Shown here one piece after another: positions 1-13,472 of a stretch of DNA of 64,000 bases (within the stretch, counting starts at the first letter, position 1; each line of letters begins with the position of its first letter). The translations under genes were made by a program, and so were the position numbers. Under the pieces are notes generated by a model. That model worked only from the letters and a program-made list of their open reading frames with translations, had not been told where the DNA came from and did not search any database. The DNA is from Antitrichia curtipendula (lineage: Eukaryota > Streptophyta > Bryopsida > Hypnales > Leucodontaceae). Location: contig OX579634.1 in the NCBI GenBank assembly GCA_951230915.1, forward strand, positions 12,426,725 to 12,490,724. The letters are read 5' to 3'.

Positions 1-11
1 TGGATCTGTGT

Positions 12-3000
12 ATGGCAGATCCAAGTAAGAAGGCTCCACTTACTGAAGATTTTGTTGGAACAAAAGTAAAATTTTCTAGTCCTCATGCTCCTGTCCTTGA
101 ACCTGCTCCTGCATTTGCGCCAGCTCCCGTAAGAGTACATGTTGCTCCTGCTGTCAAACGGAGTGAGGATGATAGTGATGACGATAGCGAGAGCCTGAGT
201 TCCGGAGCTCCTGCTGGAAATTTACTAGGGCTTGCGAGCTATGCATCTGATGATGAGGATGCTGGTCGCAACAGTCGACAGGTGACTGAAAGTAAGCATG
301 GTAACGGGGGAAATTCTGACACAGAAGCATCTGAGTTGAAAAGCGCTGCTCCAGAGAAGGGCGGAAAAACAAAGTATGTAGATACAGAGGATCAGGTAGT
401 GATTGCAAAGGAGGTTAAAGGCAAGAAACGGTTGAGTGAGGAAGTCCTAAATTCAGATCACTCTGGACGTAGCCCGAGACGAGCACGACACTCAGCGATA
501 TCAAGTGATGAAGTTGGTCAAAAAGACCTTGCTGCTTCGATAAATCCAGGTGTTACTGTTCATCAAGTGAAAACTGGAGCGATAGCTTTAGAGAATCTCG
601 ATATGGAAATAACAGTAGAAGGTAGAGGTTTGCAAACAGTTCACGTGAAGGAAGTTGCAAGTGAGAGTAAGTCGAACCACAAAGCTTCTCCCCATAACGC
701 CTTGTCAGCAGAGCGCAGAAAGTTGGAAGGTGGGTATGATCATTCAAGCAAAGGGAGAAGCGGTGAAGATTCATCACACCTCAGGCGTGCAGAAAAGGAG
801 GTTGTTTCATCTGGTAAACACAAGCAGGGGACTGATATAGATCTAGGAAAGACGGTCAAAGACAGAGATTACTTCAATGCCAAGCAAGGTGCTAAAGAGG
901 CTGAGGGTGATAGTGATCACAAGAATGGCATTAAACGGGAGAAAGATTTAAACAGGTATGAAAAGGACAGGGTTAAGGAGAATAAAGAAAAAGATAGGGA
1001 TAGGGAGAGCTTAAGAGGTAAGGAGAGGGAGCGTAATGTACAGAAGTTGAAAGAGCGTGACAGGGAATCAGATCTAGAAAAACAGAAAGAGAAGGATAAA
1101 GACAGAGGAAGGAGCACCAAAGCGAGGGCACGTGATTCTGACAGAGAGAGACGGAAACCCACATCTGAGAAGTATGACCGAAAGAGCACAGATTACAAGA
1201 AGGAGAAGGAGAAAACTTCCAAGAAGGCCCGGAGGAGACGCTCTTCATCACTAAGCAGTCGAAGTCGGAGTCGGAGTCAGAGTCGAAGTCGGAGTGAAAG
1301 CAACAGCGCTTCTGGAAGTCGTAGCAGCAGTCCCAGCCCGAGACGAGGGTAGGAGTTCGATGTTTTATGTTTGTGATTAGAGTTTTCGTGATTAGAGTTG
1401 ATATTCAGCGTTGTCAGTTATGTTTTCAAATTACTTCAATCAATATTTTTTAATGCTGCGCAGGAAACAACAAAAAGAGAGATCAAGCAAGAAATCAAGC
1501 CATTCCACACCTCCGTTGAGATCTCGAAGGTATGTTACTGCTTTCTAGCCCTCTTTAAGTCTCCATCAAACACAAAATCTGTATTCATTTCTTTCTTTAT
1601 AATGTATAATCTATATGCTTTTTCTGGGCTGGGTGCTGGAACATCCTTGTTCTTTTTTCTGTACTTGGAAAATATATTCTGTAGACATCGAAGGTCAGCG
1701 ACTGAAGAGCATCAATGTTTGACATCTTGGTCTTTTTCTGGTTTTCCTTCAATGCTCCTTCTCATGTAATTGAAGACTTGGGACATCCCAGTCGTTGGCT
1801 ATTCGCATCTGAGAGCAGGGATATGATTGCTTTGTCGAATGCCTTCAAGGCTCTTGCATACCAAAGGAGATCCCTTATACTTCCTGTTAGTAGAGTCATT
1901 GCTGATTGATTAGAAAAAAATTGACATACGTCGGACCAGCTTTGAAAAGTTTTTTTTTCGATTGTGAGAATCTGTAGGGGGGTTTACATATGCTCTGCAC
2001 ATAGTTGCAATGATATGCGTTCTGGCATTTCGGGCCTCCATTTCAATTGAGTAAATTTTCAAAGTAAAACTATATTCAGAGACATGAATGGGTACTACAA
2101 TACCACAATCGGCTTGTCATGAAGTTCGATTCCCAAGGATCCTGACCTCAATTTGAACCTTCCTCTAACTACTGCAGAACCATAGTTGCAATAAAACACG
2201 TGTCTTAAAATTTCGGGAGTTCGTTTTATAGGGGATCCGCACAGTCAACTTACCATTCGTTGCATCCACCTTGTGAGATACAAGAAGTGCATTCCATTCA
2301 CGAAATCGTTAGCATTCCGGCCTTTTTCTTGCTTCCAGTTGCTGATTTTGGAGATATTTCATAATGCGTTCTAAGTGTCTTTCTTGCTCAGTGATGAGGA
2401 TAGAGGCACAGTTGGATCCTGATGTTGTAGATGGCCTAGTGCAACCTGGATACCTGTTAATACCTCGAGACTTATTCATGAGTGTGAGTAGTGTTCCTGA
2501 ATATTACTAATGTATTTTAGAGCAACAAGTAGGTGTCGTAGTTGGGTTAATCCCAATTTACTCGTGCATGAAAACGGTGGATCGTTGAGAATGTGCTTGG
2601 CATATTACCAGTAAAACAAGATCATGATTCTTTCGGTGGGTCTGTACATCATAGGTATTGCTTCTGATACTAACCTCAGATTACATAGTAATCCCAGCGC
2701 ACCCCAGCATACCCCAGCACAGAAGTATCTGCACGATTCCTAATGCTCAGTGCAGAATGGGGCACGCACATTCTGGGAGTTGTTCACCGCATCTTAAGGT
2801 ATGGGCATGTAAGTACATACTGCTGGTTCTAGTTCCTGTTGTGCAGGTGCCCTACTGGGGGCAGATCAATGCACAGCTCTCAAAGGAAGAGGGTCAGCTG
2901 AGTAAGACGAGAGTGAGTAAATATGATTTGACTTACATGGCCAGTGATGATGATGATGTGTTTATCTCTAGACGAACTTCGCGCTCTCCTTCACGCTCAA

Positions 3001-3523
3001 TGCCACATAGCAAGGTCTCTCATCGCAGGCATTCTCCTTCTCTTTCCCGTGAGAAGGAAAGGTACGATGCGCCACCCTCTTAATTCCAACTTTTTCATGT
3101 ATGACATTCAGTAGTCTCCATTTAGAATGTGTGAGCAAGTTTGAAGACTTGTATCTCTTCTAGATTTGCCACGGAAACATCTGAGAACAATGATCCACTT
3201 CGGATATGAACCTCTTAACCTCTCAAATGTGCAGATCACGATCTTCTCCCTGTGCACTTCAGTTGGTTAAGAGGTCTTCACATTTAATTGACGATGATAT
3301 TAATATGTAGTCGACGTTGAATTATTCTGTTTAGGCTTCGTATTACTGGAAAGTGGTTGGCCTTGCACTTCTGCCAGAATATCTGGAAGTCTTTGCTGAT
3401 GGTCTTCTCTGTTTAATCTGAAGTGGAGATTTGACATGTTAGGATGGGGCACATTCTGCTTGGGGATTCAGAAACAGGAAGTCGAGGTCAGCATCACCAG
3501 CCCACAAGAGGAGACGGAGCTGA
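12..3523 (+). CDS. Arginine/serine-rich (RS-domain) protein, 5' end possibly outside the window; exons 12-1348, 1464-1529, 2972-3061, 3472-3523
   Basis: The model gives 514 residues. The first exon has an acidic/serine N-terminal part with the short motif LLGLASYASDDED (about residues 72-84), a long charged middle rich in KE, RD and ER, and an RS tract at its 3' end. Three short exons follow. The joins 1348/1464, 1529/2972 and 3061/3472 all have GT and AG borders and are phase 2, and they extend the RS tail (TPPLRSR, TSRSPSRSM, RKSRSASPAHKRRRS) to a TGA at 3521-3523. RS domains mediate protein and RNA contacts in the spliceosome, so a nuclear splicing role is inferred. No RRM or SURP domain lies in this part. 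The frame is open upstream of the ATG at 12, so the true start and any folded domain may lie before the window. A 9-base micro-exon at 1685-1693 and a 39-base exon at 3235-3273 would also keep the frame. A link to SURP-type splicing factors is possible but unproven. Confidence 0.78.
2847..2912 (+). other. Candidate cassette (poison) exon inside the RS gene
   Basis: Within the 1.4 kb intron 1530-2971 a pyrimidine-rich acceptor ending TTGTGCAG precedes 2847, and a strong donor GTGAGT starts at 2913. The enclosed 66 bases keep the phase. Read in the phase set by the upstream exon, they hit TGA at 2899-2901. Including this exon would therefore introduce a premature stop, as in the regulated poison exons of many SR-protein genes. 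This rests on splice consensus only. Confidence 0.35.
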
Positions 3524-3845
3524 TGGTGAATCTGGTGTTTTCGGCATTACTCGCATCCTCGATGTTCTGTGAACTGTAAGAGAACTGGGTCATTTGAGTG
3601 TTCTAGGGTGTAGAAGTTCCTATACCTTGTCTTCAGGACGCTTGTGCTGACTTTCACGAATAGGAGGTTGATTCTTCAGTAGATTTTTGAAAGTTGGAAA
3701 CTACCCAATTTACTTGAGAAGTGTTAAATATCGGCCTTGTAGAATGGGATTGACATATTTACTTATGAAACCCATTATGAATCTGTCACTTCGTCGTTGA
3801 TGTATCATGCAATCGATTTTAATCCATTATGATGACCACCTCAGT

Positions 3846-5182
3846 TTAACCCCTAAACGCCCAGGCATTTTGAAGTGTGTTTTTCATCCAATAAAGCAAA
3901 TTTTATTTTTTTCCAAAATGTAACTGTAGATGTTTAAAGAGCTTGCTTATTATGGGAGGCAGGCAGCTCAAAGAGCAACCCTCTTCTTCAAACAGCCCTG
4001 TAGGGAGCTCTGAAATGGAGAGTAAATGGTTCTAAAATGAACTGCCAACCTCTCTTAGTATATGGTGTTGCATGACTAAGGGTTGTCAATGGATGGAATA
4101 AGAGCCATGGAGAGTCCATTTCAAAGTCAAAGGGTGTCCACTAAATTTTTCTAAACGGGAATTGATTGCCCAATTGCCTTCTTACAAATGTTAAAAGAAT
4201 GTAGGGTTTGTTTAAGTTTAGTAAGGGTTGCATTTAAGAACCCTGTGTATTACTTTTTGACTTTTTCAGAGTGCACGTGTGAGTTTTGCAAGGCCTAGGA
4301 TCACAAGTAGTCGCTTATGGCAAAATTCTTTGGAAATTCATAAATAATTTATAAACACTTAAAAAAATATGAAACCACTTGTGCTAGATTCTGCATTAAT
4401 TTTTCTTCAAGTGAAAAATAAGGGAAAATATTTTTGGGCATTTAAAACCCATAAAAAAGATCCAACAATCCTTAGAGGGTCACTTTTTGAGCCACCTGTC
4501 TTAGTGTATATTCCAATTTTGAGTGTGAAATTGTATAGGAGTTGTGAGATTTTACAAGAGAATTATAATTATCCTATTTTTAGTATGTTGTCCTTCTCCA
4601 CAATGATTGAGAAATTTGCATAGAAGAGTTTTGGGGGATTGGAAGTGACATGAATAACTAAAAATTGTGTTAGCACACTAAAATGCACTTTTGAGAACCT
4701 TAAGTTCAAATGAAGAACTATCAAACTCACTAGACAATCTACCTTGCAATTGTTGAAATGCAAGTTCTTTTATAAATGAAAATTGCAAATAATTCCAAAT
4801 CAATAGTTGCATGTTTAAATTTTCAACAATGAAAATCATGAAAATACTTTATTCTTTCTATTTGAACCATTTTTAAAGCAAATGGACTTATACAATTTTT
4901 TAGACCTCAAATCAAGTGAAATTGACGAACTTTGCTCAAAGTTGGAAAATGGAATAAAATTGGCAAGCTTTAGTCTTCATTTATGGTATATGTGGGCATT
5001 TGAGGGCCTTTCAAAAATCAGATATTTACCTTTGTTAGTGAAAAATTAAGCCTTTCTATAGTTAACCTTCAAAATTGTTTATAAATTTTCTTTAAACGGT
5101 CAAAAGAATGTAACCACCCGCACCAAAATGAGACAAAAATTTAGATAGACCATATATGGTTGGTTGGGCAATTAGGGGTTAA
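3846..5182. mobile_element. TTAA-bounded non-autonomous element (copy with 4-kb-region interior)
   Basis: The left end reads TTAA then CCCCTAAACGCCCAG. The right end is the inverted form, CTAATTGCCCAA in reverse complement, closed by TTAA at 5179-5182. The interior has no credible coding frame. About 250 bases (4510-4760) recur inverted at 12060-12310. Boundaries rest on the terminal match and the TTAA borders. Confidence 0.55.
3890..3895 (+). terminator. Possible poly(A) signal of the RS gene
   Basis: AATAAA lies about 370 bases after the stop codon. It is inside the left end of the TTAA element that begins at 3846, so the transcript may be terminated by transposon-derived sequence. No other AATAAA was noticed between 3524 and 3889. 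Confidence 0.4.
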
Positions 5183-7696
5183 ACTTGAAACGCTTTAAAA
5201 GCCAAAATATGGTTGATGAATGGTTCATTCTTGCTGAAAATGCATGATTTTTTATTTTTCATCTACTATGTTTTTTAGAATTCCTTGAGTGTGTATACAC
5301 CACTTGGAGGTGGAAAACCCTCTTTGAGTAACTACATAAATTTTTAGAGAAAAAGATGATAAATCCCCAAGTCATGGAAGATGACTTTTGGGAATTTCTA
5401 CCTCCTTGTTCTTGATTTGAATTTTTGCCATAAAAATGAATTTAAAAAAAATATTCAGACTTACTATTGAAAAAAGATTATTAGGCTTGGTTTTATTCCA
5501 ATTTGAAATGTTGGAAAAACTTCCAAAATTGAATATTTATAGCCATTTAAACTTTGGACCTATTACTATGGTCTACTACGTTTCTAATTGTAGAATGACA
5601 TAGAAAATTGGTTTACATTGTAATGTTCTACACCGTAATATATACCTACGGTGAAATTTATAATTTTTTAAACTTATTTTTTATTTTATATAAATATTAT
5701 TTGCTATTTCCTAAAAAATTCATGATAATTTCAAATTTTCATGACTTGTAGAAGACATATGAGTTAAGTCTGAAAAGCAAAAATAAAAATATTCCTTTCA
5801 TTTTCAATGAAAAATTAGAGTATCTAGAGTTAGAGATCTTCAACTTTGACTATTTGATTATCTAGTCATAGGCTCTGGCAATTCATTAATCTTGAAAGGA
5901 CACATTTATGATTACTTTTTCAAAGTCCTTTTTGTATATTTTTTTTATGTCATCAATATATGAATAAAAAAATTTATATCTTGTTTTTAGAGATGTAATT
6001 ACATGTCTTCCATGATTTGTAAAAAAATTCAAATTGTTTGGTGAAATTAGAAATTATTGTAAATTTTTTGATAAAAAGTAAAAAAATTTACAGCAAATAC
6101 AAAATATGCTTAAGAATTTCAAAAAAATTCTATTGGTGTAGAATATTATGGTGCAAATTTATTTATCATGTCATTATAGCAACAAAATCAACACTCCACA
6201 GATACATGTCCAAAAGATCAAAATTACAATAAAAGATTGAATTTCAGGAATTTTCAAAATTTCAAATACTTAAACTTCATTTTGATTAAAAAATCAAAGT
6301 CTACATTTTATTAGCATCATCTCAATAGTTTCTTTCAAAGTTAAAAATGATCATTCTTATGGCTATAACTTAGATAAAGAGAAAGGAGGAGAATTTGCCA
6401 AAATACTCTATGCACTATAAGATGATTCTTGAACTTGCCATCTTCTTATGTCAAAAATTAAAAGATTGTCAAAAGAAGAAATATCCAAGTACCTTCTGTT
6501 GAAGTTGGATTCAAGCACCCCATTCACACATATACAAAAAAATTGAACAAAAAAGAATTTCTTCATTGTTGAAGTTTTTTTTAAATTCATCCAAATGACA
6601 CAAAAAATCCTCCTCAGAGTTTTAGAGTTAATTTTGTAAAGTTGGAGACTATGACAATGTAGTCAAAATTTAAATTGTCCAATCCATTAGTCACTTCTAA
6701 ATGAATAGAAAGACAAGAATCAAAAATAGGTTGATGATATTGACTACATCATACAAAAAATCTCGTACATTTTTTTTCAATTATTTTACAAATATGCTAT
6801 CTTTAGCTCCCTATCTCCTAAACTCTTTTAAAGATTGATTTGATCTCTTTTTGAATTTGGACAAGTCTTGGTAGCATAATATTTCTAAAGGTTTTAACAT
6901 AGATTTCATTCCATAATACATGATATGAATAGGAGGTTATTTTTCATTAGATTCCCATATATATTGCAAAAGTTGTGAAGGATCAAATTATTTTTTATAT
7001 CTTTTAGACAATGTGAAATAAATTTGAAAAACAAACAAACAAATTCTTGCACAAAATAGGTTCAAAGATTAAAATAAATATTTTAATCATTCCATGATTA
7101 TGAATGAGATAAAAGATATGAAGGATTCTATTTTAGGAAAAGTTTGGAGGAAAATGACTTCTATATTACAAGATGACTTCTATGTTATATTATGTTTCAA
7201 ATTGTAAATTAACTTAGAATATAGAGATATCTATTTATATGTCATGTCTCAAAATACATATTGTAAAAAATGCACAATGAAGGTACATACTAGTGTAAAA
7301 AGAAATCAAGAGAAACATATATTGGGTTTAAGAATTATTCATTCATCAAGAGAATTTCACAAATGACTTTATTTCATGTGAACCATTTTTTGTACACTAA
7401 AACTATGGGAATATTATCATACAATTTCTTTGAAGAAATTAAAATTTCTATCTATTTTTTTTATTGCAATACAAATACATATCTATATATATTTAACAAG
7501 TGAAATACAATGTTATTTTAAAAGATATTATGACCTCTTATAATGTGGCATCATTTAGAAATTTTAATAAACTTTAGCATTGCATGTCATTTATAAATGA
7601 CAACAATGTTAGGGCATGAGCATAGAGATGTGAGCTTATGAGCCTTGAACCTAGTTGTAAATATATACCTACAACAATTCACTAGAAAGAACCTAT
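5183..7696. other. AT-rich intergenic DNA with dispersed repeat fragments
   Basis: No gene is seen. The stretch holds fragments of a repeat recognisable by 'ATTATGGTGTAAACC'-like cores (5580-5690; inverted near 6100-6215) that recurs near 38.95, 43.9 and 48.0-48.8 kb. The rest is AT-rich with many short poly-A and poly-T runs. Confidence 0.5.
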
Positions 7697-7849
7697 GTCA
7701 AAGTTGATGGATTTTATTAGACATCGTATGTAATAACCTGTGTTTTTATGTCAACAATGACGTCCACTGTAACATCTTGATGACATCATTGTTGACATAA
7801 AAACATGAGTTGTTACATTGGATGTCCAACAAAATCTATCAACTTTAAC
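7697..7849. repeat. Fold-back (long inverted repeat) about 150 bp
   Basis: The two arms are near-perfect inverted copies. The left arm starts with AAAGTTGATGGATTTTATTA and the right arm ends with the complement of AAAGTTGATAGATTTTG. Both carry TTTTTATGTCAACAATGA next to a short central loop near 7763-7782. It fits a small fold-back MITE. No target-site duplication was identified. Confidence 0.7.
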
Positions 7850-8239
7850 AAGGAAAAATTTGAAAAAGTATAGGCTCTTATTAATAATTTGAAGGTATTT
7901 ATAACATATGTACCTATAACATACATCCCTATAATTATAGAAGTTATCTATAATATAGATTTTAGGCTCATAAATTTTATACTCACATGTTAGCACTCTT
8001 TATACGACTAATAATTCAATAACCCACAACTCTAAAGATTCAAAGTTCTTGCTCATGAATATTATTGGCAAAATAAATAAATAATATATTTAATAATAAT
8101 TTAGATGTTTCTAATTTTATAGTGTTTGGCAACTACTAATACGAATTGATAGCAACAATAAATCAATGTCATATAAGATGCATTTAATGTCTCAAACACA
8201 TACAAGATTCAAATGCAATAATAGAAATAAAACAGTTTA

Positions 8240-8830
8240 AATCAATTAGTCTTATAGTGTTTCAAATACTCATGTCATAGATTAAATATTAGATGATCAA
8301 TAGCTTTAATGTTATAAATTTTGCAATGTTCTAGACAATGTTTTGACTACCTAAGTGAGCTTGTTGCACTAAAAGTTTAATAATATAGTAGGTATTCTAA
8401 TCTGAATATTTCAATTGCATACGTAAGTTGGTTGATAATATAGCTCATTTATACTATTCATTTTTTTAATTTTATAGAATTTTAACCAAGTATGTGAGGC
8501 AGTTGCAATATTAGCTCTATAGAAGTTTTCATCTATTTACTTTCACAATGTGAGCAAGTTGCAATACTGAGTCAACTATAGTTTTTAGATGTCTATTTTA
8601 TTTAATAGTGCCTTGTCTACCCTTGTGAGTTACTTGAAGTACTAATTCAAAAGTAGATAGTTGTTTTTAAATTTTATAGTGTTTCAACCAAATATGTGAG
8701 TTGGTTGTGATATCCACTAAACAATGTTCCAAACCTTTTTATTCTAACCAAATTTGTGAGTTAGTAGTAATATCAACTCAATATTATTTTAGGCCTTTCT
8801 AATTTTACAATGTTTTAATCATTTTTGCAA
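8240..8830. repeat. Degenerate tandem array, unit roughly 56-76 bp
   Basis: A motif of the form ATGTGAGTTGGTTGYAATAT recurs about seven times, with GTGAG (or GTAAG) at about 8356, 8423, 8494, 8550, 8626, 8696 and 8756. Most copies are preceded by a TATAGTGTTTCAACCAA-like stretch. The units are diverged and of uneven length, so this is an old array. Confidence 0.6.
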
Positions 8831-11689
8831 CTCTTGTTTCAGTAGGAGCTAGGCCAAGCCGGCCTCTTATCTATAGATCTTGTGGGTAGAATAAAAAACT
8901 TAGCATTAAGTTTAAATCTAAAGTCTAAAAATCCACTTTGAAGTACCAAGTAGTGATCAAACTTCATCCACCTATAACTTTCACTAAGAAAGTCCAAAAT
9001 CTAAGTATTTTTAGCATCTAGAATGGTAATTTTAATCCCTACAAGGAAAATATTAAAACTCTAAAAATAATAAATTGACATAAGGAGTCTTGAGCCTTAA
9101 GAATGAAGTAGATAGCAATTCAGAATCTTTTGAAGACCTCCAAATAATAGTTAGAATTTAGCATCACTAAAATAAAGTTTGGGGATTTTAGAACTAGTTC
9201 TCACTTAAAAAATCTAATTGAAATTAAGAAAATAACAAGAGATGAAGTTTAGTGTTGAGATTGGATGAAAATAGGAAAAATTCATCCATTCTAAGTCAAA
9301 CTAGAAACTTAGATAGTGGAAATAACTTTTAAATTCATATCAAAAATTAGAAAACAGTTTGAGCCTACAAATTAAGATAAATTTGTGTATAAAGTTTGGA
9401 TTGCCTCCTCCAAGGCTCAACTTCATCCGGCCATAACTTTTTCTAGGAAACTCCAAATGCCTTAGGATGAATTTTATCATTTTGGAAATGTCAGATTCTA
9501 ATCTATAACTTAGGATGGATAACTCTTGATTGTGAATTCTTCATTTCAAAAATACAAATTTGACTCAGTTTAATTGGTTTGACCTAGTTTGCTTTGTAAA
9601 TTTGAAGTTTTTAGTTGTTTTCTTTTGCATTAAACTCATTAAGAAGATAGAAAGAGACATTGCTTGAAAGGCACAATGGACCATGTTTAGGCACATGCCA
9701 TAGGACAATTCACTAATCAAATTCAAGAACTTCGTTGTGCTTGTTTCTTATCAAGAATGGATATAAAAACCTCATAGCTACTCGTTGGCCTTAAAATAAG
9801 ATGTTATAGTGAATGGAGTCACAGTAATGTAACATAGTATATGAAAAGTCTTTAAGTAAACACTGATTTTAAATTAAAGGTTTGAGGTTTCTTATTGTTT
9901 AGGCTTTATAAATTCATTTTCAATTTTTTTTCAACCAAGTTCATATTTGAAGGAAAAACATTCAAATTGCAACAATGTAAAAACCACTAATAATTTTATT
10001 TATTTTTAATTTATATTTTAAGGAATCTAGTATTATTCTAGACTCTAAATGACTTGTGAATATTGTGATACATGTGCATATAAATTTTTATGTCATTTCA
10101 ATTCTACCTAAAGTCTTATTATATTGACTATTTATATTCTTTATTTTTAAGGCATAATTGAAATTATGTGAATATATTTATATTTATTTTTTGTGACTAC
10201 ACTTCAAAAATGACATTTCTGAGTAAAAGACATGGTTCAAGAAATTTGAAACCTTGGTTACAAATATAATATGAATTAGTTTTGGGACTACATTTTCCAA
10301 AAGCACCACATTGAATTTTTTTATCGAAGAAGCTAATTCAAAAAAAAAATTCTAATTATGTAAAGGTGAATTTTTTTGTGTAGATATTATTTACATGGTT
10401 GATAAAAAATCCAAGTTTCATTTTGAAAAGAATCACAGCTACATAATTATAAAATATTAAAGTTTTAAAATTTGAAAAAATGGCAAGCTATTTGACTATA
10501 TAATGTAGTAGCCCAAGCTTGTGAACACTCTGTTGCATGAACCTCTAATAGCCTAAAGAACAAAATTATGAACATAAAAGTCTATAATTAAAAAAATCCA
10601 TTTTCAATAGCTTTTGAGCACATCATGAGAGCTTCTTTTTACTAATGAGTAATGACCAAGGGGCATGGCCAAAGCAATTTTTGCATTGTGATTAGTGAAA
10701 AATAGCTGGCAAGTCTCTGATTGTTTTATACTAGTTCAAGAAGAAGGAAACAACCATGGCCAGAAGTGGATGAAAAAGTGATATGAAATCTTCCATGTCC
10801 AAAAATGGATAAATTTTTATAGTCACTCACATTTTACAACAAGAGTTCCCAAATAGTTTTTTTCATTACAAAATTTGGATGACCAATAGTTGAAAATCAA
10901 TACGTTCAAGTGGACATTCTCTTAAACTTCCAAGGCCAAATTGAGGATGAATTTTCAAAAACTTTAGACAAACAGAATATGTATGTCTATAAAAAAATTA
11001 TTAAAAAAAATTAAATTTTTGTACTTCGTCAATAAACGTTACAGCAAAAATCCTAAACACCAGCCAAATTGGCATGAATTGGTCATTAACGGCCTTACGG
11101 CCATAGTTGTAAGCCTTTCCTACCCTCCAAAATCCATAATTGATCAATGTTCCAAGAAGTTTCACCATTTGGAATTCACCCAAAATTTGCTCACATGTGT
11201 GAAAGGCAAATGGACTTAAACTCTGGTATTTTCTTGAAGCTTTACTCCAAAGGGGCTTGTGCCACTTTGGTGAGTAAGGGGTGACTTTCCAAGCCTTACA
11301 AGTAACTAGGTGAAAGAAATAAGGAGCCTAAACAAACATGGCACTATAGTGCTTTAGTGCCGGGACAAAGTGGATAGCGAGCCATACATTTTTGGAAAGC
11401 TAGTGAGAGCATGCATCTATGGGGCTAAAGAATGCAAGGATTTAAGTTGTGAGTCAAAAATTATGATTCCTCAAAGTTAACAAATTATGAAAAGTTATGA
11501 CTCTGTAATTTTGAAATTAGCAATTTATGAACATAATATAATATGCAATTTTCAAAATAGAAATTTAACTAAGTTTTAGTGATTGCATTACCTTCAATCC
11601 TTCAAAAACCTTAGGTTTTCTTTGGTCAAACTAGAATTGTTAGTTACAAAAGTTTGGTCTTTGCTAGTTAATAGAAATTGTTTACCTTG
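8831..11689. other. AT-rich intergenic DNA, no gene seen
   Basis: The longest open frames are short, start in AT-rich text and lack family resemblance. The GC-richer patch at 11040-11300 carries two overlapping small frames on opposite strands, which I take as chance. Confidence 0.5.
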
Positions 11690-12010
11690 AACAAGCCCTT
11701 TGAACCACCTTAGCCAAGTCACATGACAAATTGTATAGTATTGGGTCACACATGCATTATTTTGAAATGTCATCATAAACAAGACCTTTAAGCCTTCATG
11801 CAAGTCACATAAAAAATTGTAAAATATTGAGCGACATAGGCACTATTTTGAAATGTCATCATAAATAAGACCTTTGAACAACTTCACACAAGTCACATAA
11901 TAAATTATACATAAACAATATTTTGAATCATCATCATGAGTAAGACCTTTGAACCACTTCAATGATTTAATTCATCCAGTTTATATAAAAAATTGTAGAA
12001 TGTTCAATTG
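11690..12010. repeat. Short tandem array, unit about 65-96 bp
   Basis: The unit begins AAGACCTTTGAACCACTTCA, continues with CAAGTCACATAAAAAATTGTA and ends with ATTTTGAAATGTCATCATAA. Unit starts lie at about 11693, 11781, 11877 and 11942. Copies differ by small deletions. Confidence 0.65.
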
Positions 12011-12059
12011 ATATTAATGTTGATGTGGAGTTATTTGCAATTTTTGCTTATAAGATTTT

Positions 12060-12466
12060 TTCATTTCAACAATTGCAAGGTGGATTGTATAATGAATTTG
12101 CATCATAGCTCTTCATTTGAACTTCAAGTTTTTGGAAGCACATTTTAGTGTGCTAACACAATTTTTAGTTGTTCATATCACCCCCAATCCCAAAAAATTC
12201 TTATATGTAAATTTCTCAAACATTATAGGAAGGGATAGTATACTAAGAATATGATTATAACATAGTTTTCTTGTTATAATTTTACAACTCCTATGCAATT
12301 TCACACTCAAAATTGGTAAGTACACTAATAAGCAAGATCTTTAAACATCTATATGTTTTTTAGTTTCGGAAGAAAAACAATTTACTTCATTGAAGAGAAC
12401 TACAAGCCTATGTTTGTTTTTTATAGGAAAAAAAAACTTCATAAGGCTTGGACATTTAGGGGTTAA
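12060..12466. mobile_element. Truncated inverted copy of the 3846-5182 TTAA element
   Basis: Bases 12060-12310 are the reverse complement of 4510-4760 with moderate divergence. The block ends in CATTTAGGGG followed by TTAA at 12463-12466. The opposite terminus was not found and is probably deleted or replaced by the tandem array just upstream. Confidence 0.55.
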
Positions 12467-12739
12467 TCTAACATGTTCCAAAAAATCAATTAATTTACAA
12501 AAAAAATTCAGTTATATTTGCTAGATTAATTCATTCACTTATCCAACAAGTGAAGTGAATTGAGACTTACTATCACACTATCATGTGAAAAGAGACAACT
12601 CACCACTTTCACTTCAAAAGGAATTACCTACAACTTTCACTTCAAAAGGGATTACCTACAATCCTTGCAATACATATGTGTCACTAAAATTAGATTATCT
12701 TTTACGGAATACTAATTCTATGTGAATATTTAGAATTGC

Positions 12740-13472
12740 AAAAGTGGAATAGAGTTGTCTAGACATTTGGACGTCTAGAGTTTTGTCCATACGTTCAACG
12801 GCTACAAATGTGACCCCTTCGGACGTCTTTTGACATTTAAATTCTATATGGTAACGGGCGGACGACAAATTTGCATTATGCCAACGTCCACTAAGCCCAT
12901 CAAAACTTGATGTCCACCCTGTTAGTCCTTGTCGTAGGCCCAACCAATGACTAGTCCAATACATTGACCGCTTGTCCACCCGTGCGTCCATCTTCCCTTC
13001 CACCTTTCCAGTTGTCCGTTCGTGTGTCAGCTATTGTATGCCTTATAATATATCATTGGAAAAGTATTGTTGAGAGCTTTCCAATGATATATTGTGCGCC
13101 CAATTTAAATAAAAATTCTAGCAGTGGGACCCCTTTAAAGATTGGGTGTTGATCATTATTTTAATTCTTATAATCTTCATCTTTCTTGGAGTCCTTATCT
13201 TCATCTAAAAAGATTGAGTTTGTCATTATTTAGTAAGACAGGAGGCTTGCTTGCAATTGTATTATCAAAGCCTTAGTATGCTTGACTAGTATTTTATTAC
13301 TAAGAGTTTGACCATATAATTTCAATTCAATCAATATTGTAATCTCCAAGACTGTAGATTATGTAACTTTCTGTAAAATCATTTGTATATGCACTATTTA
13401 TGGACGGACAAGTAGTTGTTAGGCGGATGGGGGTCAGCCAACATGTCGGCCATCTATAGTTGGCCATCAGCC
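12740..13472. repeat. GC-richer repeat block beside a fold-back, possible decayed retroelement
   Basis: GC content rises, with many short GGACG, GTCCA and GGCGGA words. The wording resembles plant LTR or Mutator-like terminal DNA, but I found no LTR pair, primer-binding site or coding frame. Similar words reappear at 13881-14110 on the other side of the fold-back. Confidence 0.35.

Noticed and set aside
10983..11219. 78-codon frame in AT-rich DNA
   Set aside because: Lysine-rich start from poly-A runs, an antisense frame of similar length, and no recognised motif.
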